Positions 43,340-54,837 of a stretch of 64,000 nucleotides of DNA are shown here, one piece after another; positions within the stretch are counted from its first letter, which is position 1, and each line of letters starts with the position of its first letter. The stretch is from Kryptolebias marmoratus (Eukaryota; Chordata; Actinopteri; Cyprinodontiformes; Rivulidae). The position numbers and the translations under genes are program-made. Location of the stretch: NCBI RefSeq assembly GCF_001649575.2, contig NC_051434.1, positions 1,982,538-2,046,537 of the forward strand. Direction: 5' to 3'. The notes beneath the pieces were generated by a model. That model worked only from the letters and a program-made list of their open reading frames with translations, had not been told where the DNA came from and searched no databases.

Positions 43340-44932
43340 CACTAAAACACCTACACTTGTTTATTTTGTATGTATACACAGGTCACCAACAATATATTAT
43401 CAATACTATTTACAGTTTTTATCATTTGGTACCGTTTGACATCTGTGTGGACCGGTTTGTGTTTCAGCCAGAATTCGTGCAGTGGGGGGGTTCTGCACGT
43501 GGAACCCAGTTCAAATGGTCGTAATGGCAGTTTTTTCTGGAAGAATGCTGAAGTTTTACACATCATGATATACATTCTTTAACATGTTCCCGTCGGTTGC
43601 CGTTAGGCGGTTTTATCAGAGGACAGAAAAACAAAAATGAGTCGAATTTTATGAGTGCAGGTGGTTTTATGCTATGAGTTCATGCAATTAAAAACAGAAT
43701 AATTGAATTTAAATCTGATGTTACAGAGCTTCACATGGTGCAAACGAAGCGTCTGTCAATCATCGTAACAAAAAGAAACACGTGGAACATGTCCGCAGTT
43801 TTAATGGAGTAACTTGTACTCTTTAATACTCAGATTACAAAAAGACTCGACGTTTTTACTGGCTGTAAACAAAGAAGAGCTCTGGCACAGCGGCCCCACA
43901 CATGCCTACATTAACTTCGAGATGTTAAAGGGACAGTTCAGATCTTTTGTAAGAAGATGTTATGTAAAGGCGGTGAACAGTTAGCATCTTACCTGTCGTA
44001 GATAACGCTCTTTGAAACGCCTCCGTTTGAAGAAATAGTTTAATTCTGACCAGCTGGAGCCAAGACCAAGTTGGATCTCTGCCATCTAAAAACATTTCAC
44101 AACAGTTCAAGCAAACGGCATTTTTTAAAACCTTCACGTCGCCATCATGATTATTCCTGCAGGAAGGAACTGCTACAACTAGCTGCTGCCGCCATGTCCG
44201 CTTGCAAATAACCAAATAAATCTATGTAAATATGCCAAATTAATGGGGATGTAAAGGTTTTATAACAACTGGATGATCCACTTTAGTCCTGGACCTGCTC
44301 AGACTAGCCATCAGCTCATCATTTCAGTCAGAATTCAACCATTTCTTTAAAGTCAGGTTGTTCAAAGAGCCATCTATAAAAGAAAAGACAGTAATTGTTC
44401 ATCACATTTCCACTTTAAGAATCTGAACTCTCCTTTCAGATGTTCATGGCACAAAATGTTGCATATAGTATTCCATAGTGAATTCCCCAGAAAAAGCTGT
44501 TTTCTGCTTGTATTTTTTGGTGGAAATGTGGATTTGCAGTCTTCACAAAGGCAGAACGTTGTGTTTTAATTAGTACTTAATTAGAGTTCCAGTTCACCTA
44601 CATCACAGCGCCTTCAGACATGTTTTAAAAGCCCGCCTCATCTTATGTAGTGCACATATGATTTCAAAGGCTTTAATGGCTTCGGAAAACTGCAACACTT
44701 AACTTTACAAAACTAAAAAAACAAAAAAAAAGCTTTCCCACTTCCATCCACCACAGAAAACGAAATGAAGCCTTAAAACATGTGGCATCTGGTTAAAACT
44801 TAACTTACAGGTTTAATTTACAATAAAAATGGAAACAGGTGTGGTTGTTTCTCCTTTTTTTTTTTTTTTTGCTATCTTAGGTGACCTGGAACTTGCCCGT
44901 ACGCCTCTGTGGTGGTGTTCCTGTTGCTACGG
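43340..44932 (-). other. nectin2: Putative 3' UTR of the nectin2-like gene
   Basis: The stretch follows the AMYV stop on the minus strand. A candidate AATAAA lies at 43360-43365 in transcript orientation, with TGTATACATA-type sequence beside it. A MITE occupies 43925-44440, which a 3' UTR can tolerate. Another AATAAA at 41495-41500 would give a longer UTR. Extent inferred. Confidence 0.35.
43925..44440. mobile_element. TTAA-type MITE, near-complete inverted-repeat element
   Basis: The left end TTAAAGGGACAGTTCAGATC pairs with the right end AATCTGAACTCTCCTTTCAG. The inner arms are also inverted: CATCTTACCTGTCGTAGATA on the left against CCATCTATAAAAGAAAAG on the right, and GTTTGAAGAAATAGTTTAAT against ACCATTTCTTTAAAGTCAG. 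Such TTAA-ended MITEs are usually mobilised by piggyBac- or Kolobok-type transposases. It lies just 3' of the nectin2 coding end. Confidence 0.65.
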
Positions 44933-45115
44933 CTACACATACATGGCGGAAGACACAAAGCTTTCGCCGCGAGGAATGTTGGCAGCTGGGGGCCCGTGGT
45001 TGGACGAGTCGTTGCCGTGGTGACGGTCGGCGTCGTCTTTAAACACTCTGGCCGAGTTGTCCAGGACTGGGGGGGCCCCACCGTTCAGGGCTCCGGGGGT
45101 CTCCTCATCCATGCT
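44933..45115 (-). CDS. nectin2: nectin2 last coding exon (afadin-binding C-terminus)
   Basis: 183 bp after the acceptor ctttttag, phase 0. It codes 60 residues, SMDEETPGALNGGAPPVL to GESFVSSAMYV, then TAG. The terminal A-M-Y-V fits the nectin PDZ ligand for afadin. Confidence 0.85.
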   Translation of the reverse strand, partial: SMDEETPGALNGGAPPVLDNSARVFKDDADRHHGNDSSNHGPPAANIPRGESFVSSAMYV

Positions 45116-48100
45116 CTAAAAAGATCAACACAGTCGTTCAGAATCGGGAAGGTTTCTGACTTTTTATGTTCCTTTTTTTGAAGGAGTTTGGATTTAATTT
45201 CTAAACAACGACTGCAACGAATAACTAACTCTGCTTTGCTTTAACCATCCATGAGAAGGACCTTAAACGAGACAGGATGTTGTCTGCGGTGACCACAAGA
45301 ATCAATTACTAATAAGATGCAATCATGGTCCAAACAAAAGCAACGGCGCTTTCAAACATTATTCAGTCCCTCCAGGATTTCACGGCCGTTTTTTGTGATT
45401 ATTGCGGCTAAAATGCCTGATTTCGCGGGGCATTTTCCTAAAAGTTGCCATTTTTTTAAAATAAAATCAATAAACAACCATAACTCTTAATATATAAACC
45501 AAAAATCCTTCCTATTTTTGTAAGATAATTCCCAACAAACATTGACATTCTCAAAAGGTGCTTTATTTGAGAACTTTGATAGCTTCTAAACTGACATTCA
45601 TGAGCATTTCTGGATTGTCCCTGGTCTGCAGGAAGTGACGTCACGTGTCTTCTTCCTGAGTTATTTGGGCTTATTTTGTATTCCACGCTACACAAATCCA
45701 CAAAGAAGAGACTAGACCGCAGAAACGGTTGGGTTAAAGTTGCGGGAAAGTTGCAGGGTTTTGGCAAAGTTGCAAAAAGTTGCAATTTTGCGGTGTTCGC
45801 GTGATAATGCGTTAATAGTTGTGATCGCAACATCGCAAAATCCTGGAGGGTCTGATTATTTGCATCTAAAAGCAACAAACATCCAGAGGAAAACACTGAT
45901 TTGTCCAAATGAACGCCAATCAAATCGTCCATCCACCAAACTTTACCCTCATTTTGTACCCAGAGGTTACAGCTTCGTACCCTTTTGAGTATAAAAGTTA
46001 CTGCTTTGCGTTTGTGCACCTACTGTATGCATGTATCCCAGCATGCATGCTGCACAACCCTGCTTACACTAATTGCTGCAGAGGCTCCAGCTGATCAAGC
46101 TGTTTTATAGAGAAAATAAAACCACTCCTTATGGAGCAGAGATTACACACAAACTCAAAGGTGAAGGTGTTACTGATGCAAAACGCACAGAAAGCCCAAC
46201 ATGTGGTGTTACTGATTATTGGAAGTTAATGCATGATTTAATAGAACTGTATTTATCTGCAGCTACAGCCCTGAATGTTCAGGCCAAACCACGCTAAAAT
46301 AATGATGAAACTGCAGCACAAAGCAGGGCGAGGTGGGTACAGAGACATCTGTGAAAGTGAACAAAGATACAAAGCTTCACTAAACAGCGAGCACGATGTT
46401 GCTAAACTTGCCAAAATTCATTTGCCTTAAAAAAAACAAAGAAGTGAACACAGATCAGGATCGTCGTACTCGAGCAGCTCTGTGTGTTTGCAGGAACATT
46501 GTGCACTTTGGTAAAGATGGCTCCTCGTGAGATGTGACAGGTCATCAGAGGAGCTTCGAGTTATGAGCGGGCGCGGGTGTGTTAGTGGAGACAACAATCA
46601 GCCAAGGCAGCTCCATAAAGAGCTTACCATAGATGCTACCACATTATCAGATAAAACAGAAGTGAGGAGTTCTTCTGCACTGAAAAACAACCAAAGATTA
46701 ATAGTGAAAGCTTATCTCTGTGGGGAGAAACTTTCCATTAACTTTTTTCTGTAAGAATGTGATTTATCATCTGGGTCTATCCAGCTCCATTAGGCAGCTC
46801 GCTTAGTTTCAAAAACAATCTGAGCGTTCACACACTCTGGAAATGCACCAGTCAGTGTAAACAGGAAGCAAAGGGGCTTTTTTTTTAGTTAGTTGTAAAA
46901 CAATACCATGAAATATTAGCATTTATTACAGAAAGCAAGATGAGAACTTGCTGGAAAGTTGAGAATCTCAGTTCTTTATGGCTGAGATAACAAGCCTAAT
47001 GGAGTTTAATGGACTCGGAGAGCATCTCAGCGTTTATCCTCTAATTTACTGAACAATAATGGAGCCTTTCTGCAGAACTTAAAACATCGTATGTAGAAAA
47101 CGGGCCTTGTTGCAGGGAAGTACGGTGGCAGCTGCATCATGGTATGGTTAATCACATCATGATTATCTAATATTTCCACTTTGTCGCCTAGTTTGAGTTG
47201 TTTCAGATGATGTGTTTTTATAGTCGTTACATTTCTCTCTGATTCTCCAAACTGAGACTGTTCTGACTGCTGTCTCCTGAAGGTAAGATACTGACCGCTT
47301 ATAACTACTCTTCGTGCTCACTTTTTAGAAGCAAACATCTCTGAAGAGCTTCTGGAACAAAGCAAAGATGCATCTGCTCACACGTACGAGCAGCCCGCTG
47401 CGGCTGAATGTGGCTCACGTCTCAGAGGTAAAAGCAGTTCGTTTTGCATGTGTGTGAGCGTGTAATGTGTGTGTTAGTTACTGTGACAGGCTCTCCCCCT
47501 GTGGGCTCGTAGTAAACCTCTCCTGGGCTCAGAGGAACTGTCTCGGTGGCTGTGGGCGGCTCTGACGGCTTGTTCAGCTGCATGCACAGAAACCAGCGCA
47601 GAAGAAAGCAAAGAGGAGAGAAACACAAGCAGAGCAACGTGCAGTCAAGCTGAGAAGACAGGAGAGGACTTTGAAACAATTCAAGAGAATATGTTAACAA
47701 GAAACACTCTGAGTTAGAGTCTTTGAAAAAAGTCACAACTCTTCACTGGCATGCATCCTTCCTGCTTTGTTCCTCTCAGCCTTTTTATTCCATATATATT
47801 AAAGCAAACTCCTCGCTTTGATTTCCTTTGTAACATATAATTCTAATAACACAGAGTGGACAGAAATATCCAAATTAAACGGCTGTATTTGCCTAAATTG
47901 CTGCAGTTCTCTGTTTCCGAGTGCAGCTCCGGATCTCTGCAGAACGTGTGACAGGTGCAACAAAGCAAAGCACAACAAGCCAGCCTCTTTTCTGGGTCCT
48001 GCTGGGGATTTCTCTCTTTAAAAACTGAATTTTGTTACAGAACTGATGCAAAAAGAGATTTGCTGGGAGGATTTTCATACCAGAAACATCTGAATGGACT

Positions 48101-51100
48101 TTGAGGTCAGCTTGTTTCTGTTCTGAACTTCTGCTCTTTTCTAACATTTAAGCTACAACATTTATCCTTTTTTTCCATTTGAGAAAATGCTCCCTGCAGT
48201 CGATTATGCTTCTGTGAAAAATTCAAATTTCTGTTTGTTTTTCATAGGAGGGTCTAATGAATGAATGCTTTTGTCTGTTTGAGTCTTCGGTTATCAGCTG
48301 CTGGAACCTGAGGCACACGGTCTTATTATGCTCAAAAAAACAATCAGATAACAGCTGAAATGTGCCAGAAGACAAGCTGCCCTCGAAGCCCGGAGGACTG
48401 ATGTGAACATATCAGTGAAGCTGCAGACATAATGCGCTCCTTTTGATCGGGAAACCTCGGAAACGTTAAAAACCTTTCACTGCTGAACTCCGTGAACCAT
48501 CCTTTTAGCCGAAGCATTAAGAGCCATTAGATCCCTTTTCCATATCTAATCAACATAAAATTACTGATATGCAGTCTCATTGCATAAGCACACCAAAATG
48601 TGATGGAATGATAGAGGAAAAAACAACAAATTGCTCTGATGGAGCTCTTCACAAGCCAAGCTAATTATTCGAGCACACATAGCTGCGATCGCCAATCAAT
48701 GGCCATTAGCCCCATTATGACTGCCCAAATGGACTTTGTGTGTTTGTGTGTGTCTCTAATATAATTGTGGTGACAATAAGGATTGATTCGAAGTCGTGTC
48801 GATCCCTCACCATCTCCGTAGAGCTGCCTGCCTTCACGGGGGGAGGGGGCTTGTGCTTGGGCGGGCCCCTGGTTGGACAAAAAGGCAAAAAGACAAAAAG
48901 TAATGCGCTATCGATCGTGGCTTCGTTAAAACGTCTGATTTCTTTGTATTTAAAAGACAAATCGGCTGCTGAGAGAGGACACAGATGAAATATTGAACTC
49001 TAAAGATGTCCCCATTGTGTCGTAACTCAATCGGGCTTCTGTTTGTACAGAAATTCAGCAATCACCGGGAGGAAAGACACTTTTTGTCAGGTTTAAAGAC
49101 TTTTTTTTACACCGGGTGACAAAATCAATCTCAACAGGTGGAGAAGTCCTCTGTAGGAAAGAGAAAAGCTTTGATTGTCTAAAGTTGCTTTGTCTCTTTT
49201 CACTGACAAGGTGGGAACTGTTAAACTCATGAATGTTAGGAATAGTTCATATTTTATTCAAACAATCTTGAAAGTAAAATAACATTTCTCTCTTCAAAGC
49301 CAGGAAAACTCAAAGCTTCAGCCATGTTTTTCTTTCCTCTGCTGTTCGACAACAAAGGCAAAGAGCTGAAAATGGAAACGGTAAAAATGTTTGCGACTTT
49401 AAATATAAAGCTGGTTCTATAAAACACTTTGCAATAAATCAATCCCTCCAGGATTTTGCGGGCATTTTTTGTGATTGTTGCGGCTAAAATGCCTCATTTC
49501 GCGGGGCATTTTCCTAATAGTTGCAATTTTTTTTTACTAAAATCAATAAAAAACCAAAACCTTTAATATATAAACCAAAAATACTTCCTAGTTCTGTAAG
49601 ATAATTACCAACAAACATTGACATTCACAAAAGGTGCTTTATTTGAGAACTTTGATAGCTTCTAAACTGACATTCATGAGCATTTCTGGATTGTCCCTGG
49701 TCTGCAGCTCTCCTCACATGTTTTGCAGACACAAAGTGTTTGTCGATGCGTTTATGTTCCATGATTACACTGCAGGNNNNNNNNNNNNNNNNNNNNNNNN
49801 NNNNNNNNNNNNNNNNNNNNNNNNNNNNNNNNNNNNNNNNNNNNNNNNNNNNNNNNNNNNNNNNNNNNNNNNNNNNNNNNNNNNNNNNNNNNNNNNNNNN
49901 NATTCTGATGTTAACAGGAAGTGACGTCACGTGTCTTCTTCCTGAGTTATTTGGGCTTATTTTGTATTCCACGCTACACAAACCCACAAAGAAGAGACTA
50001 GACCGCAGAAACGGTGGAGAATCACTTCAGAAACAATAAATATTGGGTTAAAGTTGCAGGAAAGTTGCGGCGTTTTGGGCAAAGTTGCAAAAAGTTGCGA
50101 TTTTGCGGGGTTTGCTTGATTTTGCGTTAATAGTTGTGATCGCAACATTGCGAAATCCTGGAGGGTCTGAAAAGTGTTGCATTTACTGGCACATCGCGAG
50201 CAAAGTTCAGTTTGGCTCGTTTCCCAAGAAGAGGCGGTAGCTCCAACCGCCGAACTTCCTCTGCGCTGGTGTCGGCGCCGTTTCCTTCACCGGTAATAAC
50301 TCTGTGATCCGGCTTCAAAACCGAGAAATACTTTGATTTTTTTGAATGGAACTTTAATCTAAAATGCAGAAATGAAGATAAATTACAGTTTGGAGAAATA
50401 AGAGTTTAATTAAAACCGGAGGTAACAGCTTAGAAATCAGCCAAAGTGAAACTTTTCAGATGAGAGTTTTTTTTAAGATGACAGCATCCTATGTTGGTTC
50501 TCACTTGGACTAGCCATTAGCTCATCAGTCATGTCAGAATAAAACCATTTCTCCAAACTGAGGTTGTTCAGAGAGCTACCTACAGCAGGTAAGATACTAT
50601 AAGCTCATACCCTCTCCACAGAACCCCACTTCAAACCGTCTCTGTAACGCTGATTTAAGTTTTTATCAGTGTGTGTCTCATTTTAGGGACTGTTTAAAGA
50701 AACAGGAAACCCATTAGTTTAATCATTTCCCCGATGATCTCCATATGAAGTTTTAGTTTGGAGAATCGGAGTAAAGTCCCGGGAGGTTTAGTAAATCCTC
50801 CTCCCAGCTGCTGCAGCTGGGAGGAGGATGAGCGAGATCCTTAAAAACAGCCTCGATCCGCAAACTTCAGGTCAGGATTTGTAACCGAGCTTCCACTTTA
50901 ATGACAGATGATAAGTTTTAATGAGCTAAAGATCCAAGAGGGGGGATTAATTCTGCTCAGGAGGTTAAACAAAGCAGATACAGGTTCAGCCACTTACTCT
51001 TCATCCTCTCGGTACTTGCGGACGAGGAAGACGCCGCCGATGATGATTCCGATGAGGACGAGCGTGCCGACGATGCCTCCAACTATGGGACCTGTTGACG

Positions 51101-51127
51101 AGCCTTGAACAGGTTCCCGTTTCTCTT
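44933..51127 (-). CDS. nectin2: Nectin-2-like cell adhesion molecule, 3' part (transmembrane and cytoplasmic exons)
   Basis: Nectins are immunoglobulin-superfamily adhesion proteins that bind in trans at adherens junctions and recruit the actin linker afadin through a C-terminal E/A-x-Y-V motif. Four minus-strand exons join in phase: a transmembrane segment (GPIVGGIVGTLVLIGIIIGG, then VFLVRKY), REDEEGPPKHKPPPPVKAG, LNKPSEPPTATETVPLSP, and a last exon ending SFVSSAMYV. As I remember it, human nectin-2 delta has EDEDLEGPPSYKPPTPK after its membrane helix and ends GFVMSRAMYV, so the match is in both position and order. Other nectins end in EWYV or GHLV. The three Ig domains and signal peptide are not found in the window. 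Human NECTIN2 is on 19q13, like ATP1A3. The tail is shorter than in mammals. Confidence 0.8.
45116..47481 (-). other. nectin2: nectin2 last intron
   Basis: 2.4 kb. Apart from the hAT-like element at 45364-45854 it is AT-rich, with no recognised feature. Confidence 0.75.
45364..45854. mobile_element. hAT-like nonautonomous element, copy 1, with target duplication
   Basis: 491 bp with terminal inverted repeats CAGTCCCTCCAGGATTTC and its partner AAATCCTGGAGGGTCTG. ATTATT directly flanks both ends (45358-45363 and 45855-45860), a target duplication of at least 6 bp. The interior carries a decayed frame shared with copies 2 and 3. It is inserted in the last nectin2 intron. Confidence 0.85.
47482..47577 (-). 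CDS. nectin2: nectin2 cytoplasmic exon
   Basis: 96 bp, acceptor tgcatgcag, donor gtaact, phase 0 at both ends. It codes LNKPSEPPTATETVPLSP then GEVYYEPTGGEPVT. Tyrosines in EVYYEP are possible phosphorylation sites (inference). Confidence 0.8.
47578..48810 (-). other. nectin2: nectin2 intron with a possible conserved non-coding block
   Basis: 1.2 kb without recognised repeats. 48380-48760 is rich in homeodomain- and POU-like words (TTAATTA-like strings, TTGCATAAG, CAATCAATGGCC) and has an even composition unlike its surroundings. It may be a conserved element; this is an impression only. Confidence 0.4.
48811..48868 (-). CDS. nectin2: nectin2 cytoplasmic proline-rich exon
   Basis: 58 bp with a long T-rich tract before the acceptor ccaaccag, donor gtgagg. 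It codes GPPKHKPPPPVKAGSSTEM, matching the GPPSYKPPTP segment of mammalian nectin-2. The first base completes a Glu codon from the previous exon. Confidence 0.85.
49440..50169. mobile_element. hAT-like nonautonomous element, copy 2, with BED-finger remnant
   Basis: Longest copy, about 730 bp including a gap. Ends: CAATCCCTCCAGGATTTTGC and CGAAATCCTGGAGGGTCTG. A minus-strand frame next to the gap reads EHKRIDKHFVSAKHVRRA, which looks like the second half of a BED zinc finger (H...IDKH...S.KH), as in hAT-derived CGGBP1-like proteins. No flanking duplication is evident. Confidence 0.8.
49777..49901. other. Assembly gap (N run) inside hAT-like copy 2
   Basis: 125 unknown bases within the repeat, probably an assembly problem caused by the repeat itself. 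Confidence 0.97.
50483..50660 (+). mobile_element. TTAA-type MITE fragment
   Basis: GGACTAGCCATTAGCTCATC, ACCATTTCTCCAAACTGAGG and CTCCACAGAACCCCACTTC match the right arm of the 43925-44440 element. Confidence 0.65.
50998..51127 (-). CDS. nectin2: nectin2 transmembrane exon
   Basis: About 130 bp. It codes a short juxtamembrane stretch (EEKREPVQGSST), a Gly/Ile-rich helix and the stop-transfer VRKYREDEE. The donor is a perfect gtaagt. The acceptor is probably cacacaag; AGs 3 and 5 bp further in are alternatives, so the upper border may shift by a few bases. Confidence 0.8.
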
Positions 51128-51904
51128 CTTGTGTGGATGAAGGACGCAGGAGGAAGAGGAGGAAGAAGAGAGGAAACAAAGTGTTATTGCAGCCTGCTTC
51201 ATTTAAATTTCATGAGGCCGATTCTGGCAGTTTAATGTTGCCCACTTGCAGTATTTGTGTTTTATGTGTTTTGCTGCTCAAGTCTGTGCGCGAATAAATA
51301 ATCTGCAGCCGTGTGAGTCAGAAGTGCTTCATAAAAACTGTAGCTGTAAAACAAACAAGCATCAAAATGAATCGCGGCCATAAAACATAAAGAATTCATA
51401 CGAGCAGTCCTTGTCGTACAACAAGAACATGTGGCTGCCTCTGATTATCCCGCTGACCTCGCCGTTTCTCTTTAATTAAGATGCTGGTTATCATTTCCAG
51501 AGGGCGGCGAGGAGTTAACTGTAAAAGCCACTCATTAGAGCGTGCTCTTATTTAAAAAGAGGACTTTTAAAGAGGCTGCCAGCAGCAGCACTGCCTCTGC
51601 ACAATCACCGAGCATCTCTGGGAATCTGGCAGGGACAACAAAGGGGAGGTTAAAAAGGTTTTACAGGTTATTTAGTCTTTTGTTGTGAAGTTATTTAGTC
51701 TTTTTTCGCTGCCACTGAAATGTGCACACATTACTGTCCCTGATCCAGACAGGATAAAAGGAAAATCAGCCTGATTTCTCCTTTGAATGGAAAGTTGAGT
51801 TTGGTTGCATTTTCTGCTTCAGAAGCTGTTTGAATTTCTCCAATAAGCCGAAGCTTTTGATTCTTTACGTTCGATCAGTCAAAGACACCGTTTCAGTTTC
51901 AAAA

Positions 51905-52182
51905 CGATGGTAAATGGTACTTATATGGTGCTTCTGTAGCCAAGCGGGCCACTCAGAGGGCTTCACAACACAATCTGTGGCCTCATTTCCCCATCCACAC
52001 ATCCACACACCCACTCCATGACAGCTCATCTGAATAAATCTAATCAGGGCTTCAGATCACAGCCATCTACCGACGGGGCACATCGGAGGCAGTGAGGGGT
52101 CCGGGGTCTTGGTATACTGCTGGAATCGATCCTCCGACTCTGAGGACGGCTGATCTAACCACCGAACCACAGCCGCCTCAAA
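51905..52182 (+). repeat. Teleost dispersed repeat (GGTAAATGG ... CCACAGCCGCC family)
   Basis: Begins GATGGTAAATGGTACTTATA then TGGTGCTTCT, has CCATCCACACATCCACACAC, and ends ATCTAACCACCGAACCACAG then CCGCC, with GGAATCGATCCTCCGACTC resembling a tRNA-like B box region. A familiar fish repeat by memory of its consensus. Confidence 0.65.
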
Positions 52183-52254
52183 AACAGATCAACAAGAAAT
52201 GAACGAAACATCTGGAGTGACTGGAAAAACCAGCAGGGTTAAATACTGAAGGTT

Positions 52255-52545
52255 AAATTTTAGCAGCAACAACTGAGTTAAAAGCTAAAAGAAAAGCTAA
52301 TCAGCAGCTAAAACTGTCATGAAAAGCTAAAATTAGCAAAACCAAAGCTAAATGCTTAAATGAAAATAAATGCAGCTGATAGCAAAGATTAGCAACCCTG
52401 CACCTGAAAGCTGGAATGAGCAAAACCGCAGCTAAAAGCTACGTTTAGCAAACCCAAAGCCAGAAGCTAAAATGACCAAAACTGCAGCTAAAGCTTCTAA
52501 TTAGCAAAACAACAGCTAAAAGATGAATATAGCATAAGAAGAGGA
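52255..52545 (+). repeat. Degenerate AGCTAAAAG array
   Basis: About eight diverged units of roughly 35 bp, each close to AAAAGCTAAAATTAGCAAAA followed by CCGCAGCT. Confidence 0.75.
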
Positions 52546-54426
52546 AAACAGACTTGTACTTTTACAGAGAAAATATTTAGTAAAAATAAAGTTAGAAAAA
52601 CCAAAAGTCACAGCCGACTACCAATGATTTAACAGCAGAAACTACAAACAGCTTTCACAAAATAAAAGCACCAAAATAAAATGTTTCTTCCCTGAATCAT
52701 CATTCAGAGTTTAACAGATTATAATCTGCAGATTATCTGTTTCAGTGATTTCATGTTTAATGCATTAAACTTTGTTTTTTTTCCAGTAAACAGGAGCAAG
52801 TTTTTCTTCTTCTTCCTGTTAAACTAATCCCTAAAAGAAGACATTTTTAAGCCTAAACAGGCAGAAATAGAAATAAAGTTGCTGACTCTGCCTCCTTCAT
52901 GCAGCCTAAAACCTGATTTCCTGTTTCATCAGAATAATGAGCAATCATTTTTCTTTCTCGCCTCTGATTCCTGCAGTAGTTTATCTTCAGCTAAATTAGA
53001 GGCAGATTAGATCAGAGACAGATTAGAATAAATTAGACCAATAAGGGATAAATTACAGATGAAATCAGACAGAAACGGAGTTAACTACGGACAGAGACGG
53101 ATTCCTCCCAGCTGCACACAAACAAACAGAAACTCGTCACATAAATCTCCTGCAGTCTCTTCCTGCCAATAAAAGAGTTTGTTGAAACCTCATCTGATGT
53201 CAGAGATTACATCGGCAGTGTTTGCCATTTATTTTCCACGGTCACTGATAAACTAGTTTCCCCAACAAAGAACGAGCCGCGATGCTGTTCGAGACAATTC
53301 CCAACAGGTGACGGGAGAGCCAGGATTTAATACAGGAACAGAGATTTTTATTGAATCCCGAACTGAGGCGGGAGGAGAGCGCATCCCCCGAGGAGAGGAG
53401 CCGGGCTGAGAAGATTGATGGAGTTTCTTGGAGGGCAAATGCAAAACGTGTTAATAATCTATCAGAGAACACGCAAGCACCTCTGAACGGAAAAGAAAGC
53501 AGCAGGAGTTCTCATCAAACACGGCTGCAGGCGAAGCAGGGGCGCTGCGAAAACTGTTTCCATCCACCTGGTTTGGGTTGGAGAGCGTCTTAAATACAGG
53601 AAATAAAACAAAAAACTGATAAAACTCCAAATCTGAACACATAGACGAACGCAAATCTGAAATATTTTACATTTAGCTGCTGAAGAATGTATACAGCCTG
53701 GTATGTACCTGGTACTTCCCAGGTACGTATATGACATATTTAACTGGTAAATACCTCGTTATGTACCATGATGTATTACAGTATTTATTGCTACCAAATG
53801 TTCTTTTATTCAGAAGCTGTTTTCTGATAAATATTGCAGAAGCCGTATTTAGTAATTTCCTTTTTGACAGCTCTGTTACACCAGAGAGCCCCGAAAAGAA
53901 CGAATGAAAAGGCCACACACACAATTTCATTTACATAACTATGGAAATATATTAAACATGTTACCCGTCTGCAAGCCAAGATCATCTCTGAACAGGGTCT
54001 GAATACGAAGAGCAGAGAAACTAAGATTTCTTATTTAATATTTGATTTTTCAGCCTGTTTTGTCAGATGTTTTTGGTTAGTAAATGACTGAAAAGGCAAA
54101 ATTCTCAGCTAAATAAATAAAAGCTGCTGCTGAGAAGCAGAATCTCAACGATTAGAAAGGAGCTGTTTATCCTTTCTCCAGCTCTATATTTTTATGAGAC
54201 GCTAATAAAAGTAAATAAATAATAAAAACACTTTCATGCAGCTCAGTTATTCTATATAAAACCTTCACAAAGCCATGAAATGTAAAAACAGGCCTTATTA
54301 AGTGGTTAAGTTTTATTACCAGAATGGTCTAGAAGATAAACTTTTGGTGTAATTTTATATAAAAACAGACTTTTATAATCATAAAGTGAAGCAGTTTTTA
54401 GTTTACTGCAGTTTGGTGATCACACT

Positions 54427-54545
54427 CAGTGAATGGCGGGCGATCATGTAACTGTATGAGTTTGTCTGTTAGAGAAACGTCTCATGAACATCTGGAAGAT
54501 TTACATCGACATGATCAGCTTCAAGATGGCCGCCACAGCCACACA
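54427..54545 (+). repeat. Dispersed teleost repeat fragment (AAGATGGCCGCC family)
   Basis: GGCGGGCGATCATG near the left and CATCGACATGATCAGCTTCA then AGATGGCCGCCACAGCC on the right. It immediately precedes the hexamer array. Confidence 0.6.
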
Positions 54546-54560
54546 GAAACTATTAGAACT

Positions 54561-54747
54561 GAACCAGGACTAGGACCAGGACCAGGGTCAGGACCAGGGC
54601 CAGGGCCAGGGTCAGGACCAGGGCCAGGGCCAGGGCCAGGGTCAGAGTCAGGACCAGGGACAGGACCAGGCTCAAGACCAGGCTCAGGGCCAGGGCCAGG
54701 GCCAGGGCCAGGACCAGGGCCAGGGTCAGAACCAGGACCAGGACCAG
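54561..54747 (+). repeat. Hexanucleotide minisatellite, forward arm
   Basis: Tandem AGGACC, AGGGCC and AGGGTC hexamers, about 30 units. It reads as a Gly-Pro/Gly-Ser dipeptide repeat in one frame, but no start, splice or conservation context supports a protein. Confidence 0.95.
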
Positions 54748-54837
54748 TTTTACAGATTTAATCTGGTAGTAGCTGAGAGTCACACCCAATTTATAGACTG
54801 AGGACCACCAGATTACATGGAAACTACACCTGAAACT

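Larger units (their letters stand above)
48869..50997 (-). other. nectin2: nectin2 intron with repeats
   Basis: 2.1 kb, mostly occupied by the second hAT-like copy (49440-50169) and a TTAA-type MITE fragment (50483-50660). Confidence 0.8.

Noticed and set aside
45456..46019. 187-codon minus-strand frame
   Set aside because: Most of it lies inside hAT-like copy 1 and repeats in copies 2 and 3; it is transposon sequence, not a host gene.
53242..53737. Several overlapping frames at 53.2-53.7 kb, considered as a nectin exon
   Set aside because: No Ig hallmarks and no consistent splice borders.
54429..54761. Collagen-like Gly-Pro/Gly-Ser frame
   Set aside because: It is the translation of a hexanucleotide tandem array; the opposite strand gives an equally long Leu/Val frame. 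No gene context.
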